NCBI RefSeq assembly: GCF_001575205.1 | Contig: NZ_LSRE01000016.1 | Span: 1 to 64,000 of the forward strand | Direction of reading: 5' to 3' | Length of the DNA: 64,000 nucleotides | DNA from: Tsukamurella pseudospumae | GTDB lineage: Bacteria > Actinomycetota > Actinomycetes > Mycobacteriales > Mycobacteriaceae | In this document: positions 1-6,917 of the stretch, one piece after another | How positions within the stretch are numbered: position 1 is the first letter of the stretch | Layout: the number at the start of each line of letters is the position of its first letter | Notes under the pieces: model-generated | Told to the model about the DNA's origin: nothing | Seen by the model: only the letters and a program-made list of their open reading frames with translations | Database searches by the model: none | Program-made: the position numbers and the translations under genes

Positions 1-287
1 ATCTGCCGGGTCAGCGACGAATACGACTGCTTGAACCGCATCTCGACGAGTTCGTCGAACAGGGTCTGCGCCCACAGATGCGGGTCCTCGAGCAAGCGGC
101 TGGTGACGTACTCGGCGAACGGCTCGAACGGGTCCTCGTCCCGGTGGCGGACACCCGGCTCGGTGACCCCGTTGAGATAGTTGCGGACGGTCTTACGGTC
201 CCGTCCCAGATGACGGGCGATCGCTGAGATCGTCCACCCCTGCTTGCGCAGAGCATGTGCTTCCACGGTCTCTCCTTGTGTGAGCAT
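1..287 (-). CDS. istA: IS21-family transposase IstA, N-terminal part (runs off the window)
   Basis: About 95 codons are visible, starting at the ATG whose first base is 287 (MLTQGETVEAHALRKQGW). Residues about 7-40 form a helix-turn-helix of the IstA/resolvase type (SAIARHLGRDRKTVRNYL), followed by PFEPFAEYVTSRLLEDPHLWAQTLFDELVE, a run typical of actinobacterial IstA proteins. IstA is the DDE transposase that cuts and joins the element ends with the ATPase IstB. The catalytic DDE core lies outside the window, so intactness is unknown. The start is followed by a normal reading frame and sits just inside a strong hairpin (295-356). Confidence 0.85.
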   Translation of the reverse strand, partial: MLTQGETVEAHALRKQGWTISAIARHLGRDRKTVRNYLNGVTEPGVRHRDEDPFEPFAEYVTSRLLEDPHLWAQTLFDELVEMRFKQSYSSLTRQ

Positions 288-294
288 GAACGAG

Positions 295-356
295 CGGGGC
301 CTCCCTCGAAGGGCTGGTGCGTGGTCAGAGACCACCAGCATCACGGGGAGGCCCCG
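295..356. repeat. Long hairpin between IS end and istA start
   Basis: CGGGGCCTCCC (295-305) pairs perfectly with GGGAGGCCCCG (346-356). Inside it, further short complementary runs (CTGGTG/CACCAG, TGGTC/GACCA) extend the stem. It lies in the leader of istA, between the outer repeats and the start codon. Such structures in insertion sequences can stop or shield transcription entering from outside; that role is inferred. Confidence 0.7.
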
Positions 357-380
357 CCCATTACTTGGCGGGTGCACACA

Positions 381-417
381 AGTGGGGAGATTCAGTTAGC
401 AGAACTGGGGAGAATCA
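381..417. repeat. IS21-type terminal direct repeats
   Basis: Two imperfect copies of a 14-bp unit, AGTGGGGAGATTCA and ACTGGGGAGAATCA, lie 23 bp apart at the outer edge of the element. Multiple short repeats at each end are a known trait of IS21 elements and serve as transposase binding sites. I place the outer boundary at about 417. Confidence 0.6.
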
Positions 418-427
418 ACGAGCGCAG

Positions 428-616
428 TCAGCACTCGTGCATCAGGTCGAAGATCAAGTTCCACACGCTGCCGACCGACGGCCGATCGAAGTGAATCACC
501 CACGGCGCGGCCACAAAGATCCGCGTCCAGAGCACATCAGGGTCGGCGGGATCGGTGTGCAGGAACTCGTCAGCTCCGTCTCCGTGTCGGTCGAGGATCC
601 GCGCCACCACATCCAT
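428..616 (-). CDS. Hypothetical short protein (62 aa) beside the IS end
   Basis: The frame starts at an ATG (first base 616) preceded by AAGGACC as a possible ribosome site and closed upstream by an in-frame stop. It ends 11 bp from the IS boundary. The product is acidic at its N-terminus and hydrophobic near the C-terminus (WNLIFDLMHEC). I do not recognise it. Because it ends so close to the IS it could be a leftover of a larger locus broken by the insertion, but its own stop lies outside the element. Confidence 0.4.
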   Translation of the reverse strand: MDVVARILDRHGDGADEFLHTDPADPDVLWTRIFVAAPWVIHFDRPSVGSVWNLIFDLMHEC

Positions 617-810
617 GTCAAGGTCCTTCGATCACCTGGTCCCCTTGAGGACCACGAACAAGCTGGCTGGGACCTCTTAGGCAGGCGTGGCGCCCCTCGC
701 CGCCGCCCCGGGCCGTAAGGCGCAGACCGCGCCGGGCTCGACGACGGGAGGAGTAAGCGCGGACCTCATCCGCTTCGTCAGACGGACCCCAAAGCGGATG
801 GAAAAACGGA

Positions 811-877
811 CGAAAATAGCACTAGGTAGCGAAAAATAGCAGCTGAGAGGCACCGTCTTCTGCTGTATGTTTGGATC
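811..877 (+). promoter_or_regulatory. Promoter of the Fic gene, with a direct repeat
   Basis: TATGTT (866-871) is a TANNNT-type -10 box followed by 6 nt and the ATG at 878, the spacing of a leaderless mycobacterial-type promoter. Just upstream, CGAAAATAGCA (811-821) and CGAAAAATAGCA (830-841) form a near-perfect direct repeat in an A-rich patch unlike its surroundings. It could be a binding site for a regulator; this is inference. Confidence 0.5.
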
Positions 878-2119
878 ATGACACGGCCCGAGCAGCACCC
901 ATATATCTCCTTCAAGTTCGATGTGGGCGCGCTGTCATCCAGAACGTGGCTCAAACTCGGCGAAGCCATGAGCAAGTGTCAGCACCTCGCTGGCGTGCCA
1001 CTCAAGCCCGAGCGAGCCGAGGAGATGGCGTCGATCTTCCTCGCTCGAGGCGTGCTGGCCACGACGGCGATCGAAGGCAATACCCTCAGCGAGGCCGAGG
1101 TCCAGGCCATCGTTGATCGCGGCAGCGCCGAAGTCGGAAAGTCCCGAGAATACCTCGAACGAGAGGTTCAGAATGTGCTCGCGGCGATCCGTGACATAGA
1201 CCAAGCGCTTCGCGCCGGGAAGACGCTTCGGATCACCCGTGAGCGACTCGAAGCGCTGAACCGGCAGATCCTTGAAGGCATCCCCGACAGTCCTGAGGTC
1301 GTGCCCGGCAAGGTCCGCAACCACAACGTGGCCGCCGGACGCTACCGAGCCCCCGACCACCACGAGGTGCCCGAACTTCTCGACCAGTTCGTCCGGTGGC
1401 TCAATGAGCTCCGCGCATCCGCAGGCCCAGGTTCCGCCGACGAGGAGAAGTTCGTCATCGCGATCATCTCCGCCATACTCGCGCACCTCTACATTGCCTG
1501 GATCCACCCTTTCGGCAACGGGAACGGCAGGCTCGCTCGACTCATCGAGGTCCAGATCCTGTCCGAGTCCGGCGTCGTTCCGATCGTTGCGACGAACCTC
1601 CTGTCGGACTTCTACAACAAGACCCGGGACGGCTATTACCGGGCGCTCGACAGCGCCCAGTCGGACGTCAGGACGTTCGTCGACTACGCGCTGGCGGGGT
1701 TCCTGGACGAGGTACGCGCCCAGATCGAGACCGTCAAGGCCGAGAATATTCAGATCCACTGGGAGAGCCACGTCTATGAGACCTTCAAGGCGCAGCCATC
1801 GACTACCACTCGAACCCGGCAGCGGGACCTCGTTCTCGCTATGCCGAGCGGAGCCTGGATGACTTCGAAAGAGGCCACGCAACTGACCCCGGCGCTCGCC
1901 GGCCAGTACGCCCTGTGCGGCGAACGCACGCCGACTCGGGACCTCAACGACCTGGAGAAGATGCGCCTGGTCGATCGGAATAAGCGGCGGTACCGCGCGC
2001 GCCGAAGCGTGATTGAAGCCTTTATCCCGCCCACCTGGGAAGCGCCGCACACGGTCAGCGCAGATGACGCGCTCGCCGACGCGGCCCCCGAGGACGAGCC
2101 GACGCTGTTCGACGAGTGA
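878..2119 (+). CDS. fic: Fic/DOC-family protein, class II (predicted AMP transferase)
   Basis: The product is 413 aa. The Fic signature HPFGNGNGRLAR is at residues 210-221, with the catalytic His210. An N-terminal inhibitory helix carries the motif TTAIEGN (62-68), matching the [S/T]xxxE[G/N] consensus whose Glu (here Glu66) blocks productive ATP binding. Fic proteins move AMP from ATP onto hydroxyl side chains of target proteins. In class II the inhibitor is built in, so no separate antitoxin is expected, and none is seen. The C-terminal third (about 300-400) looks like the winged-helix tail common in this group. The start is supported by a -10 box 6 nt upstream (leaderless). The gene lies in an accessory patch next to an IS21 element. 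The target is unknown. Confidence 0.88.
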   Translation: MTRPEQHPYISFKFDVGALSSRTWLKLGEAMSKCQHLAGVPLKPERAEEMASIFLARGVLATTAIEGNTLSEAEVQAIVDRGSAEVGKSREYLEREVQNVLAAIRDIDQALRAGKTLRITRERLEALNRQILEGIPDSPEVVPGKVRNHNVAAGRYRAPDHHEVPELLDQFVRWLNELRASAGPGSADEEKFVIAIISAILAHLYIAWIHPFGNGNGRLARLIEVQILSESGVVPIVATNLLSDFYNKTRDGYYRALDSAQSDVRTFVDYALAGFLDEVRAQIETVKAENIQIHWESHVYETFKAQPSTTTRTRQRDLVLAMPSGAWMTSKEATQLTPALAGQYALCGERTPTRDLNDLEKMRLVDRNKRRYRARRSVIEAFIPPTWEAPHTVSADDALADAAPEDEPTLFDE

Positions 2120-2164
2120 CAACCGTATAGTTCATGGTCAGAGCGTTTTCTGTCAGTCGCGGCC

Positions 2165-2344
2165 ATGAATGCGCGACGGAAGGCCACTCATGGGTTCTGC
2201 GCCGACGACATGCCGGCTCTGGCGACGCACAACGGGCGACTGCCGGCAGACCTGGCTCTGGTTCCGTACGTCTACCTCTTGGAGTTGCTTACGGACCGCC
2301 GTGGTGTGCTCGCAAGGATCACGAAGTCCTGCACGAACGCGTAG
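2165..2344 (+). CDS. Possible small protein (59 aa)
   Basis: An ATG-started frame of 59 codons lies 45 bp after the Fic gene. The product is MNARRKATHGFCADDM..., followed by a hydrophobic-charged helix (LALVPYVYLLELLTDRRGVLARI). Codon third positions are moderately GC-rich, as in a real gene of this region. There is no clear ribosome site and no family I recognise. It may be a real small protein or the remains of one. Confidence 0.3.
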   Translation: MNARRKATHGFCADDMPALATHNGRLPADLALVPYVYLLELLTDRRGVLARITKSCTNA

Positions 2345-2430
2345 CTCGGAGAACAACGTCGTCCGATCCGGGGCTGAAGGCAGAAGGGACCTCCCGAGAC
2401 GCAGCGAGAAGCTGCGTGCGACTTCACCGC

Positions 2431-2817
2431 TTAGTCCAGTCCGCCGCCCCACATGCTCAGCTTCCCAACTTTCATCGGCCGGTCTTTTCCGTCGAGCGTG
2501 ACCGTCGGGATGCCAACTCCTCCGGGGGCGGCGGCGATCGCGATCGAATCCTCGTCCTCCCCGCGCGGCACCGCGTGCAACTGGGTCACCGAGTTCGGAG
2601 ACGAGTCGTGAGCTACTTCCACGCCTGCCCGCGCACCAGCAACCTCAGTGTCCCCCCGCCCCCGCTTCAGCAACGTGGAGCACCGGACACCCACCGCCTC
2701 GATCTCGCGGAGCCCGACTGTCCACGAGGTGCCCGTGCGTGTCGGCGTCACCGTCGCGGTGCCAGCTTCGGGGTCGACGTCGACGAGGGCGTCACGGCCC
2801 CGGTAGGTGATCGTCAT
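2431..2817 (-). CDS. Hypothetical protein (128 aa), beta-rich
   Basis: The frame begins MTITYRGRDALVDVDPEAG and alternates short beta-type segments with charged turns up to a Gly-rich end. This is the pattern of small PH-like or DUF4429-type domains that start with a folded strand pair. No catalytic motif is seen. It is transcribed away from the DUF4190 gene, with 94 bp between the two starts that can hold both promoters. The family call is tentative. Confidence 0.5.
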   Translation of the reverse strand: MTITYRGRDALVDVDPEAGTATVTPTRTGTSWTVGLREIEAVGVRCSTLLKRGRGDTEVAGARAGVEVAHDSSPNSVTQLHAVPRGEDEDSIAIAAAPGGVGIPTVTLDGKDRPMKVGKLSMWGGGLD

Positions 2818-2911
2818 GCGCAGATGCTGTCACGCACCGAGGTCCGATCCGCACCAAATTCATCCGATCAGAGGACAGCGCCAGTCGGCGGGACGCTGGG
2901 AGCATCGGACG

Positions 2912-3646
2912 GTGAACCAGACCGCGAGCGAATCACCCCGTCAAGCATCTCGACCACTCCCGGTTGGCCTCGGCGTGGTTGCCCTTGTACTCGGCGTAGT
3001 GATCACCCTGGCCACCGCTGTGATGCCAAACGCGTCAGGGTTCGTCGGCGCCGCAGTGATCGGCTCCTGCATGATCGTCGCCGGATTCATCATCGTCAGT
3101 CGGCGGCTACCCAAGGCGTACCTGGTCCTGATTCCAGTCGCCGTCGTGGTCGCGCTGCTGGTGCCGCTGTTCGTCGCGACGCACTTCAACATGTCATCCC
3201 CGTGGCCGGTAGACCTGTTGAACGACTTCGGTATCCAACCGGCCATAACCTTCCCGGTAACCGTCCTCGTCGTGGCTGGCCTCGGGTGCCTTGCAGCCGG
3301 TCGATTCCCCGCGGTTCCGAAGCCAATCATTGAGGGCGACACGCCCCGGATCGGGCAGCCCGTCATCGTGGGCCACACCCCAGACGGCCAGCCAGTCTAT
3401 GCGCCCGTGCACGGTGGAATTGCCTCGCAGCGAACGAACTCGATGGCGATCGTCGCCCTGGTCCTCGGCGTGGCCGGCGGAGTCCTCGCGATCCCGTTCG
3501 GGCACATCGCACTGAGCCAGATCAAGCGCACCGGTGAGCAGGGCCGCGGCATGGCGATCGCCGGTCTCGTGCTCGGATATCTGAGCCTGGTGGCGGTCGT
3601 GGCGATGATCATCTTCGTGATCGCGGCCGCGAACGGGGCGGTGTAG
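2912..3646 (+). CDS. DUF4190-type membrane protein
   Basis: I start the gene at GTG 2912 (VNQTASESPRQ), because the longer frame upstream encodes an Arg/His-rich, non-membrane stretch unlike this family. The 244-aa product has about five hydrophobic segments. Two or three lie in residues 20-130, and the last pair, with SMAIVALVLGVAGG...FGHIALSQIKRTGEQGRGMAIAGLVLGY, is the DUF4190 signature. DUF4190 proteins are small actinobacterial membrane proteins of unknown role, often near secretion or cell-envelope genes. A second membrane peptide follows after 2 nt, probably co-transcribed. Confidence 0.75.
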   Translation: MNQTASESPRQASRPLPVGLGVVALVLGVVITLATAVMPNASGFVGAAVIGSCMIVAGFIIVSRRLPKAYLVLIPVAVVVALLVPLFVATHFNMSSPWPVDLLNDFGIQPAITFPVTVLVVAGLGCLAAGRFPAVPKPIIEGDTPRIGQPVIVGHTPDGQPVYAPVHGGIASQRTNSMAIVALVLGVAGGVLAIPFGHIALSQIKRTGEQGRGMAIAGLVLGYLSLVAVVAMIIFVIAAANGAV

Positions 3647-3648
3647 CC

Positions 3649-3867
3649 GTGGGTGCGTCACCGCTGCTGCTCCTCGCAGTTCTCGGTGTCGTGGCGCTTC
3701 TGGTCGTCGCGGCGGTCGTTGTCGGCGTGGTGCTGATCGTGAAGGCCGCGAGCAAGCCGAAGCAGTACCCGCCCCAGGTGCCGCCGTACGGGCACGGCCC
3801 CTACGGGCCGGGCCCCGGGCAGCCGCCGCATGACGGCTCGCCGTCCGGACCGGGGCCGCTGACGTAG
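3649..3867 (+). CDS. Small single-pass membrane protein with Pro/Gly tail
   Basis: The GTG start lies 2 nt after the stop of the DUF4190 gene. The 72-aa product has one long hydrophobic helix (residues about 5-32) followed by a Pro/Gly/Tyr-rich tail (PPQVPPYGHGPYGPGPGQPP). The tail type is common in actinobacterial envelope proteins. Function unknown; the spacing suggests it works with, or is made together with, its neighbour. Confidence 0.6.
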   Translation: MGASPLLLLAVLGVVALLVVAAVVVGVVLIVKAASKPKQYPPQVPPYGHGPYGPGPGQPPHDGSPSGPGPLT

Positions 3868-4001
3868 GTCACGGGCCCGGCCAGAGGCTGGTGCAGATCT
3901 CGGCCCAAGTGTTTCGATTCACGTCGGCATGGGATTGGTTGGAGGAGATGGTGAATCGCTACGAGCCTGGGATCAGTCACTGAGTCCGGCTTGCAGCCAC
4001 A

Positions 4002-5153
4002 TCACCGATCTATCGATGCGGCTTCTGATTCCGACGCACCGGACACCACTACAGCATTCCCGGTGAACTTCGCGCGATACATCGCCGCGTCCGCACTCCG
4101 CACGAGCGGTGCCAAGGCCGCCGAAGCGACCGACTCAAGGGAGACGCCGATACTGACGGTGCATCCGCGGGCAGCCCCCGAGGTGGCTGCCGACACCTCC
4201 GCCCGGTGGCGAATGCGTTCAGCGAGATCGGACACGTTCTCCTGCCGTGCACAGAACGTCAGCACCGCGAACTCGTCGCCGCCCAGCCGAGCCGTGTACG
4301 CCTCCATGCCTTCGGTTTCGAAGCGGACTATCTCCGCGGTCGCGAGGAGCGCAGCGTCACCGGCGATGTGGCCGAAGAGGTCGTTGATCGACTTGAAGCC
4401 GTCGTGATCGATCATCAGGAGGCCCACGACGGCGGTCGCGTCACCCCTCCGCTGATGCCGACCGAGGCGAGCGGCCGCCACCCGGTAGAACCCCCGTCGA
4501 TTGAGGGTGCCGCACAGATCGTCGGTATCAGCGTCCACAGCATCCTGCGACATCAGGGTCAGGCCGAAGTAGATGACCACGGGAAGCGCGATGGTGACCA
4601 CCGCGAACACGCCGATGCTCGTGATCGCTGCCAGCATCCCCATCTCGGCGGACAGGCGGGGAGCGAAGAAGACGATCGCCATCGCGGCGATCACAGTGTG
4701 CGCGAGGCACACCGTCAGCGATAGGAGACATGCGGCGAACGTCGCCGTGAGAATCATCGCCATGGCGCTGATGGCGCCCGCCGCCGCATTGGGGTGCGTC
4801 GCGCTGACGAGAACGATCGTCAGGCCACAGGTGAGAACGAACACGGACGCGACCGGCATGGACGGCGGCGGACCGACGAGCCATCGGATGCACCAGTACA
4901 GCCCGACCACCACGCCCAGCACGCGGATCGACGCAGCCGGCGCGCCTCCCGTGTGATCCGCAAGGGCGAGCGCGCCGGCCGCCGCACCGAGCGAGAGCGC
5001 GGGAAGCGCCACCGCGAACCGGAATCCGCGCAACAACCTCCGCGACGCCAGGTAATCGATTCGCGCTCGGTAATCCGGTCCCGCGTGCCACGAGCGCACG
5101 ATCGCGGACCACAGGCCGGCGCGCCCGCCCGTCGGTTCTGCCATAGCAAGCAT
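4002..5153 (-). CDS. Membrane GGDEF-domain protein (predicted diguanylate cyclase)
   Basis: The product is 383 aa from ATG 5153 (ATG 5144, giving MAEPTGG, is equally possible). About six hydrophobic segments fill residues 35-200, followed by one GGDEF domain (about 215-370) with the intact GGDEF motif at 291-295 and the NRRGF and DxDxFKxxND-like elements (MIDHDGFKSIND). Intact motifs predict synthesis of c-di-GMP from two GTP at the membrane. The RxxD inhibitory site usual just before GGDEF is absent, so product inhibition may be missing. A paralogue with the same layout is at 43352-44596. No EAL or sensory domain is recognisable. Confidence 0.85.
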   Translation of the reverse strand: MLAMAEPTGGRAGLWSAIVRSWHAGPDYRARIDYLASRRLLRGFRFAVALPALSLGAAAGALALADHTGGAPAASIRVLGVVVGLYWCIRWLVGPPPSMPVASVFVLTCGLTIVLVSATHPNAAAGAISAMAMILTATFAACLLSLTVCLAHTVIAAMAIVFFAPRLSAEMGMLAAITSIGVFAVVTIALPVVIYFGLTLMSQDAVDADTDDLCGTLNRRGFYRVAAARLGRHQRRGDATAVVGLLMIDHDGFKSINDLFGHIAGDAALLATAEIVRFETEGMEAYTARLGGDEFAVLTFCARQENVSDLAERIRHRAEVSAATSGAARGCTVSIGVSLESVASAALAPLVRSADAAMYRAKFTGNAVVVSGASESEAASIDR

Positions 5154-5261
5154 TGTCGTGCACGCCGGCCTCACCACGCGTCGATTCGCGCTCGGTATCG
5201 GGTTTCGCGCACCCGCGACCTGAACCTTCAATTATTAGTCACGGTAAGTTATTCTTCGATC

Positions 5262-5314
5262 GAGCCTGGGGAGCAACCACCTCACCTGTCGCCCGCAGCG
5301 TTCTCCCCAGGCTC
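5262..5314. terminator. Stem-loop between two minus-strand genes
   Basis: GAGCCTGGGGAG (5262-5273) and CTCCCCAGGCTC (5303-5314) are perfect 12-bp arms with a 29-nt loop. It lies about 50-100 bp after the stop of the small membrane gene at 5363-5599 and upstream of the GGDEF gene. It may end transcription of the first or sit in the leader of the second. No T-run follows. Confidence 0.4.
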
Positions 5315-5362
5315 CTCACCCACGACTCCCCCGCCGGCCCCATCTACCGCCGGCCGGACAGC

Positions 5363-5599
5363 TCAGTCCGTCTCGTCACCGTCGTCCCGGCCGGACCGGT
5401 GGCCGAACGCCCCGGCGAGGGCGATGCCCAGAGCCAGACCGATCGGGATGCCGAGACCGATGTTGTCCATCGCGGCCCCGATCACCGCGCCCAGGACCAC
5501 GCCGAGGGCGATTCCCAGGGCCAGCTTGTTGTAGCCCTTGTCGCTCCACGGCCCCGCCGGCCGCTCGCCGGGCTCCCGCCGGTCACCGTCGTCGCTCAC
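5363..5599 (-). CDS. Small two-helix membrane protein (78 aa)
   Basis: I start at GTG 5599 (VSDDGDRREPGER). The protein has a charged N-terminus (about 25 residues), a hydrophobic Gly/Ala hairpin (ALGIALGVVLGAVIGAAM ... IGLALGIALAGAFG) and a charged tail. This layout is known from many actinobacterial small membrane proteins of unknown role. The larger frame upstream is not used because it has no membrane or family character. It is divergent from the L,D-transpeptidase gene, with 97 bp between. Confidence 0.55.
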   Translation of the reverse strand: MSDDGDRREPGERPAGPWSDKGYNKLALGIALGVVLGAVIGAAMDNIGLGIPIGLALGIALAGAFGHRSGRDDGDETD

Positions 5600-5696
5600 A
5601 CCCGGAACCGTACCGGCTCGCCGATCGCGGACACCGGTAGAATCAGGAGTAATCGGTCGTGCCGACCCCGTCGACATCCTCCTGGAGTGAAGAAGC

Positions 5697-6917
5697 ATGC
5701 GCATCCGCCCCGTCGTGTCCCGTCGTGCCCTGACGGTGGTGGCCGCAACGGCCGTCACCGCCGCCCTGGTCGCGAGCTGCACGACCTCGGCGAACGACGC
5801 GATGCCACTGCCGGACGCGAGCCAGAAGATCACCGACTCGACGCCTTTCTTCGACCTGCTGCGCCCGCAGATCACCTCGAGCGTCAAGAACGGCGCGGTC
5901 GACGTGCAGCCCGGCCTTCCGGTCAAGGTCACGGCCAGCGGCGGCACCCTCACCAAGGTCGTCATGACCAACCCGGACGGCAAGGAGGTGGCCGGCAAGC
6001 TCAGCGACGACGGCCGCTCCTGGAGCAACTCCGAGGTGCTCGGCTACAACAAGCAGTACAAGCTGCGCGCGGAGGCCAACGGCGTCGGCGGCGTGAACGT
6101 GGCCAACGAGACCTTCAGCACCCAGTCGCCGAACAACCAGACCCAGGCGTACTTCAGCACCGTCGGCGAGCCGGTGGTGGGCGTCGGGCAGACCGTCGGC
6201 GTGAAGTTCGACGAGGCGATCAAGGACCGGGTCGCCGCGCAGCGCGCCATCACCGTGAACACCGAGCCGCCGGTCGACGGCGCCTTCTACTGGATCAGCC
6301 CGTCCGAGGTGCGCTGGCGGCCGCAGAACTACTTCAAGCCCGGCACCAAGGTCAGCGTGGACGTGAAGATCTACGGCGTGGACCTCGGCAACGGCACCTT
6401 CGGCCAGAAGGACGCGTCGACGAAGTTCACCATCGGCGACGAGGTGATCGCGACCGTCTCCGACAAGGACAAGATCGTCCGGATCAGCCGCAACGGCAAG
6501 CTCGTCAAGACCATGCCCACCTCGATGGGCGAGCCCAACAACGCCACCCCCAACGGGATCTACATGATCGGCGACCACCGCGATCAGATGATCATGGACT
6601 CGTCCACGTACGGCGTTCCGGTCAACTCCGCCAACGGATACCGCACCCTCGTGGACTACGCGACCCAGATGTCCTACAGCGGCATCTACGTGCACAGCGC
6701 CCCGTGGTCGATCAGCCAGCAGGGCGTGAGCAACGCCAGCCACGGCTGCCTCAACGTCAGCCCCGACAACGCGCTCTGGTTCCTCCAGAACACGCGCCGG
6801 GGCGACATCGTCAAGGTCACCGACACCATCGCGTCGACCCTCGAGGGCAACGACGGACTAGGCGACTGGAACGTCCCGTGGGAGGTCTGGCGCGCCGGCA
6901 ACGCGAAGACCGGGTAG
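5697..6917 (+). CDS. ldt: L,D-transpeptidase lipoprotein (Ldt type)
   Basis: The 406-aa precursor has a signal peptide ending in the lipobox LVASC (Cys28). Two immunoglobulin-like domains (about 50-150 and 150-270, including the WRPQNYFKPGT element of the LdtMt2 group) precede a YkuD catalytic domain. The active-site motif is SHGCLNVS, with His349 and Cys351. The enzyme makes 3-3 cross-links between peptidoglycan stem peptides on the outer face of the membrane and is the target of carbapenems in mycobacteria. A possible ribosome site (CTGGAGTGAAG) precedes the ATG. The last 60 nt overlap, in antisense, the end of the ndh gene. Confidence 0.93.
   Translation: MRIRPVVSRRALTVVAATAVTAALVASCTTSANDAMPLPDASQKITDSTPFFDLLRPQITSSVKNGAVDVQPGLPVKVTASGGTLTKVVMTNPDGKEVAGKLSDDGRSWSNSEVLGYNKQYKLRAEANGVGGVNVANETFSTQSPNNQTQAYFSTVGEPVVGVGQTVGVKFDEAIKDRVAAQRAITVNTEPPVDGAFYWISPSEVRWRPQNYFKPGTKVSVDVKIYGVDLGNGTFGQKDASTKFTIGDEVIATVSDKDKIVRISRNGKLVKTMPTSMGEPNNATPNGIYMIGDHRDQMIMDSSTYGVPVNSANGYRTLVDYATQMSYSGIYVHSAPWSISQQGVSNASHGCLNVSPDNALWFLQNTRRGDIVKVTDTIASTLEGNDGLGDWNVPWEVWRAGNAKTG

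Larger units (their letters stand above)
1..417. mobile_element. IS21-family insertion sequence, one end only
   Basis: The window opens inside an IS21-type element. The evidence is the N-terminus of an IstA transposase on the minus strand and, outside it, a terminal region with two direct repeats of the form A(G/C)TGGGGAGA(T/A)TCA (381-394 and 404-417). Read inward from the outer end, the element begins TGATTCTCCCC, which fits the TG...CA termini known for IS21 elements. The istB helper gene and the other end lie to the left of the window. The exact boundary is inferred from the repeat; the target duplication cannot be checked. Confidence 0.75.

Noticed and set aside
677-898. Short minus-strand frames between the IS and the Fic gene
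   Set aside because: They run through the A-rich Fic promoter, lack ribosome sites, and look compositional.
5154-5362. A c-di-GMP riboswitch before the GGDEF gene
   Set aside because: The hairpin at 5262-5314 lacks the conserved GEMM core and tetraloop receptor; it is better read as a terminator or leader stem.
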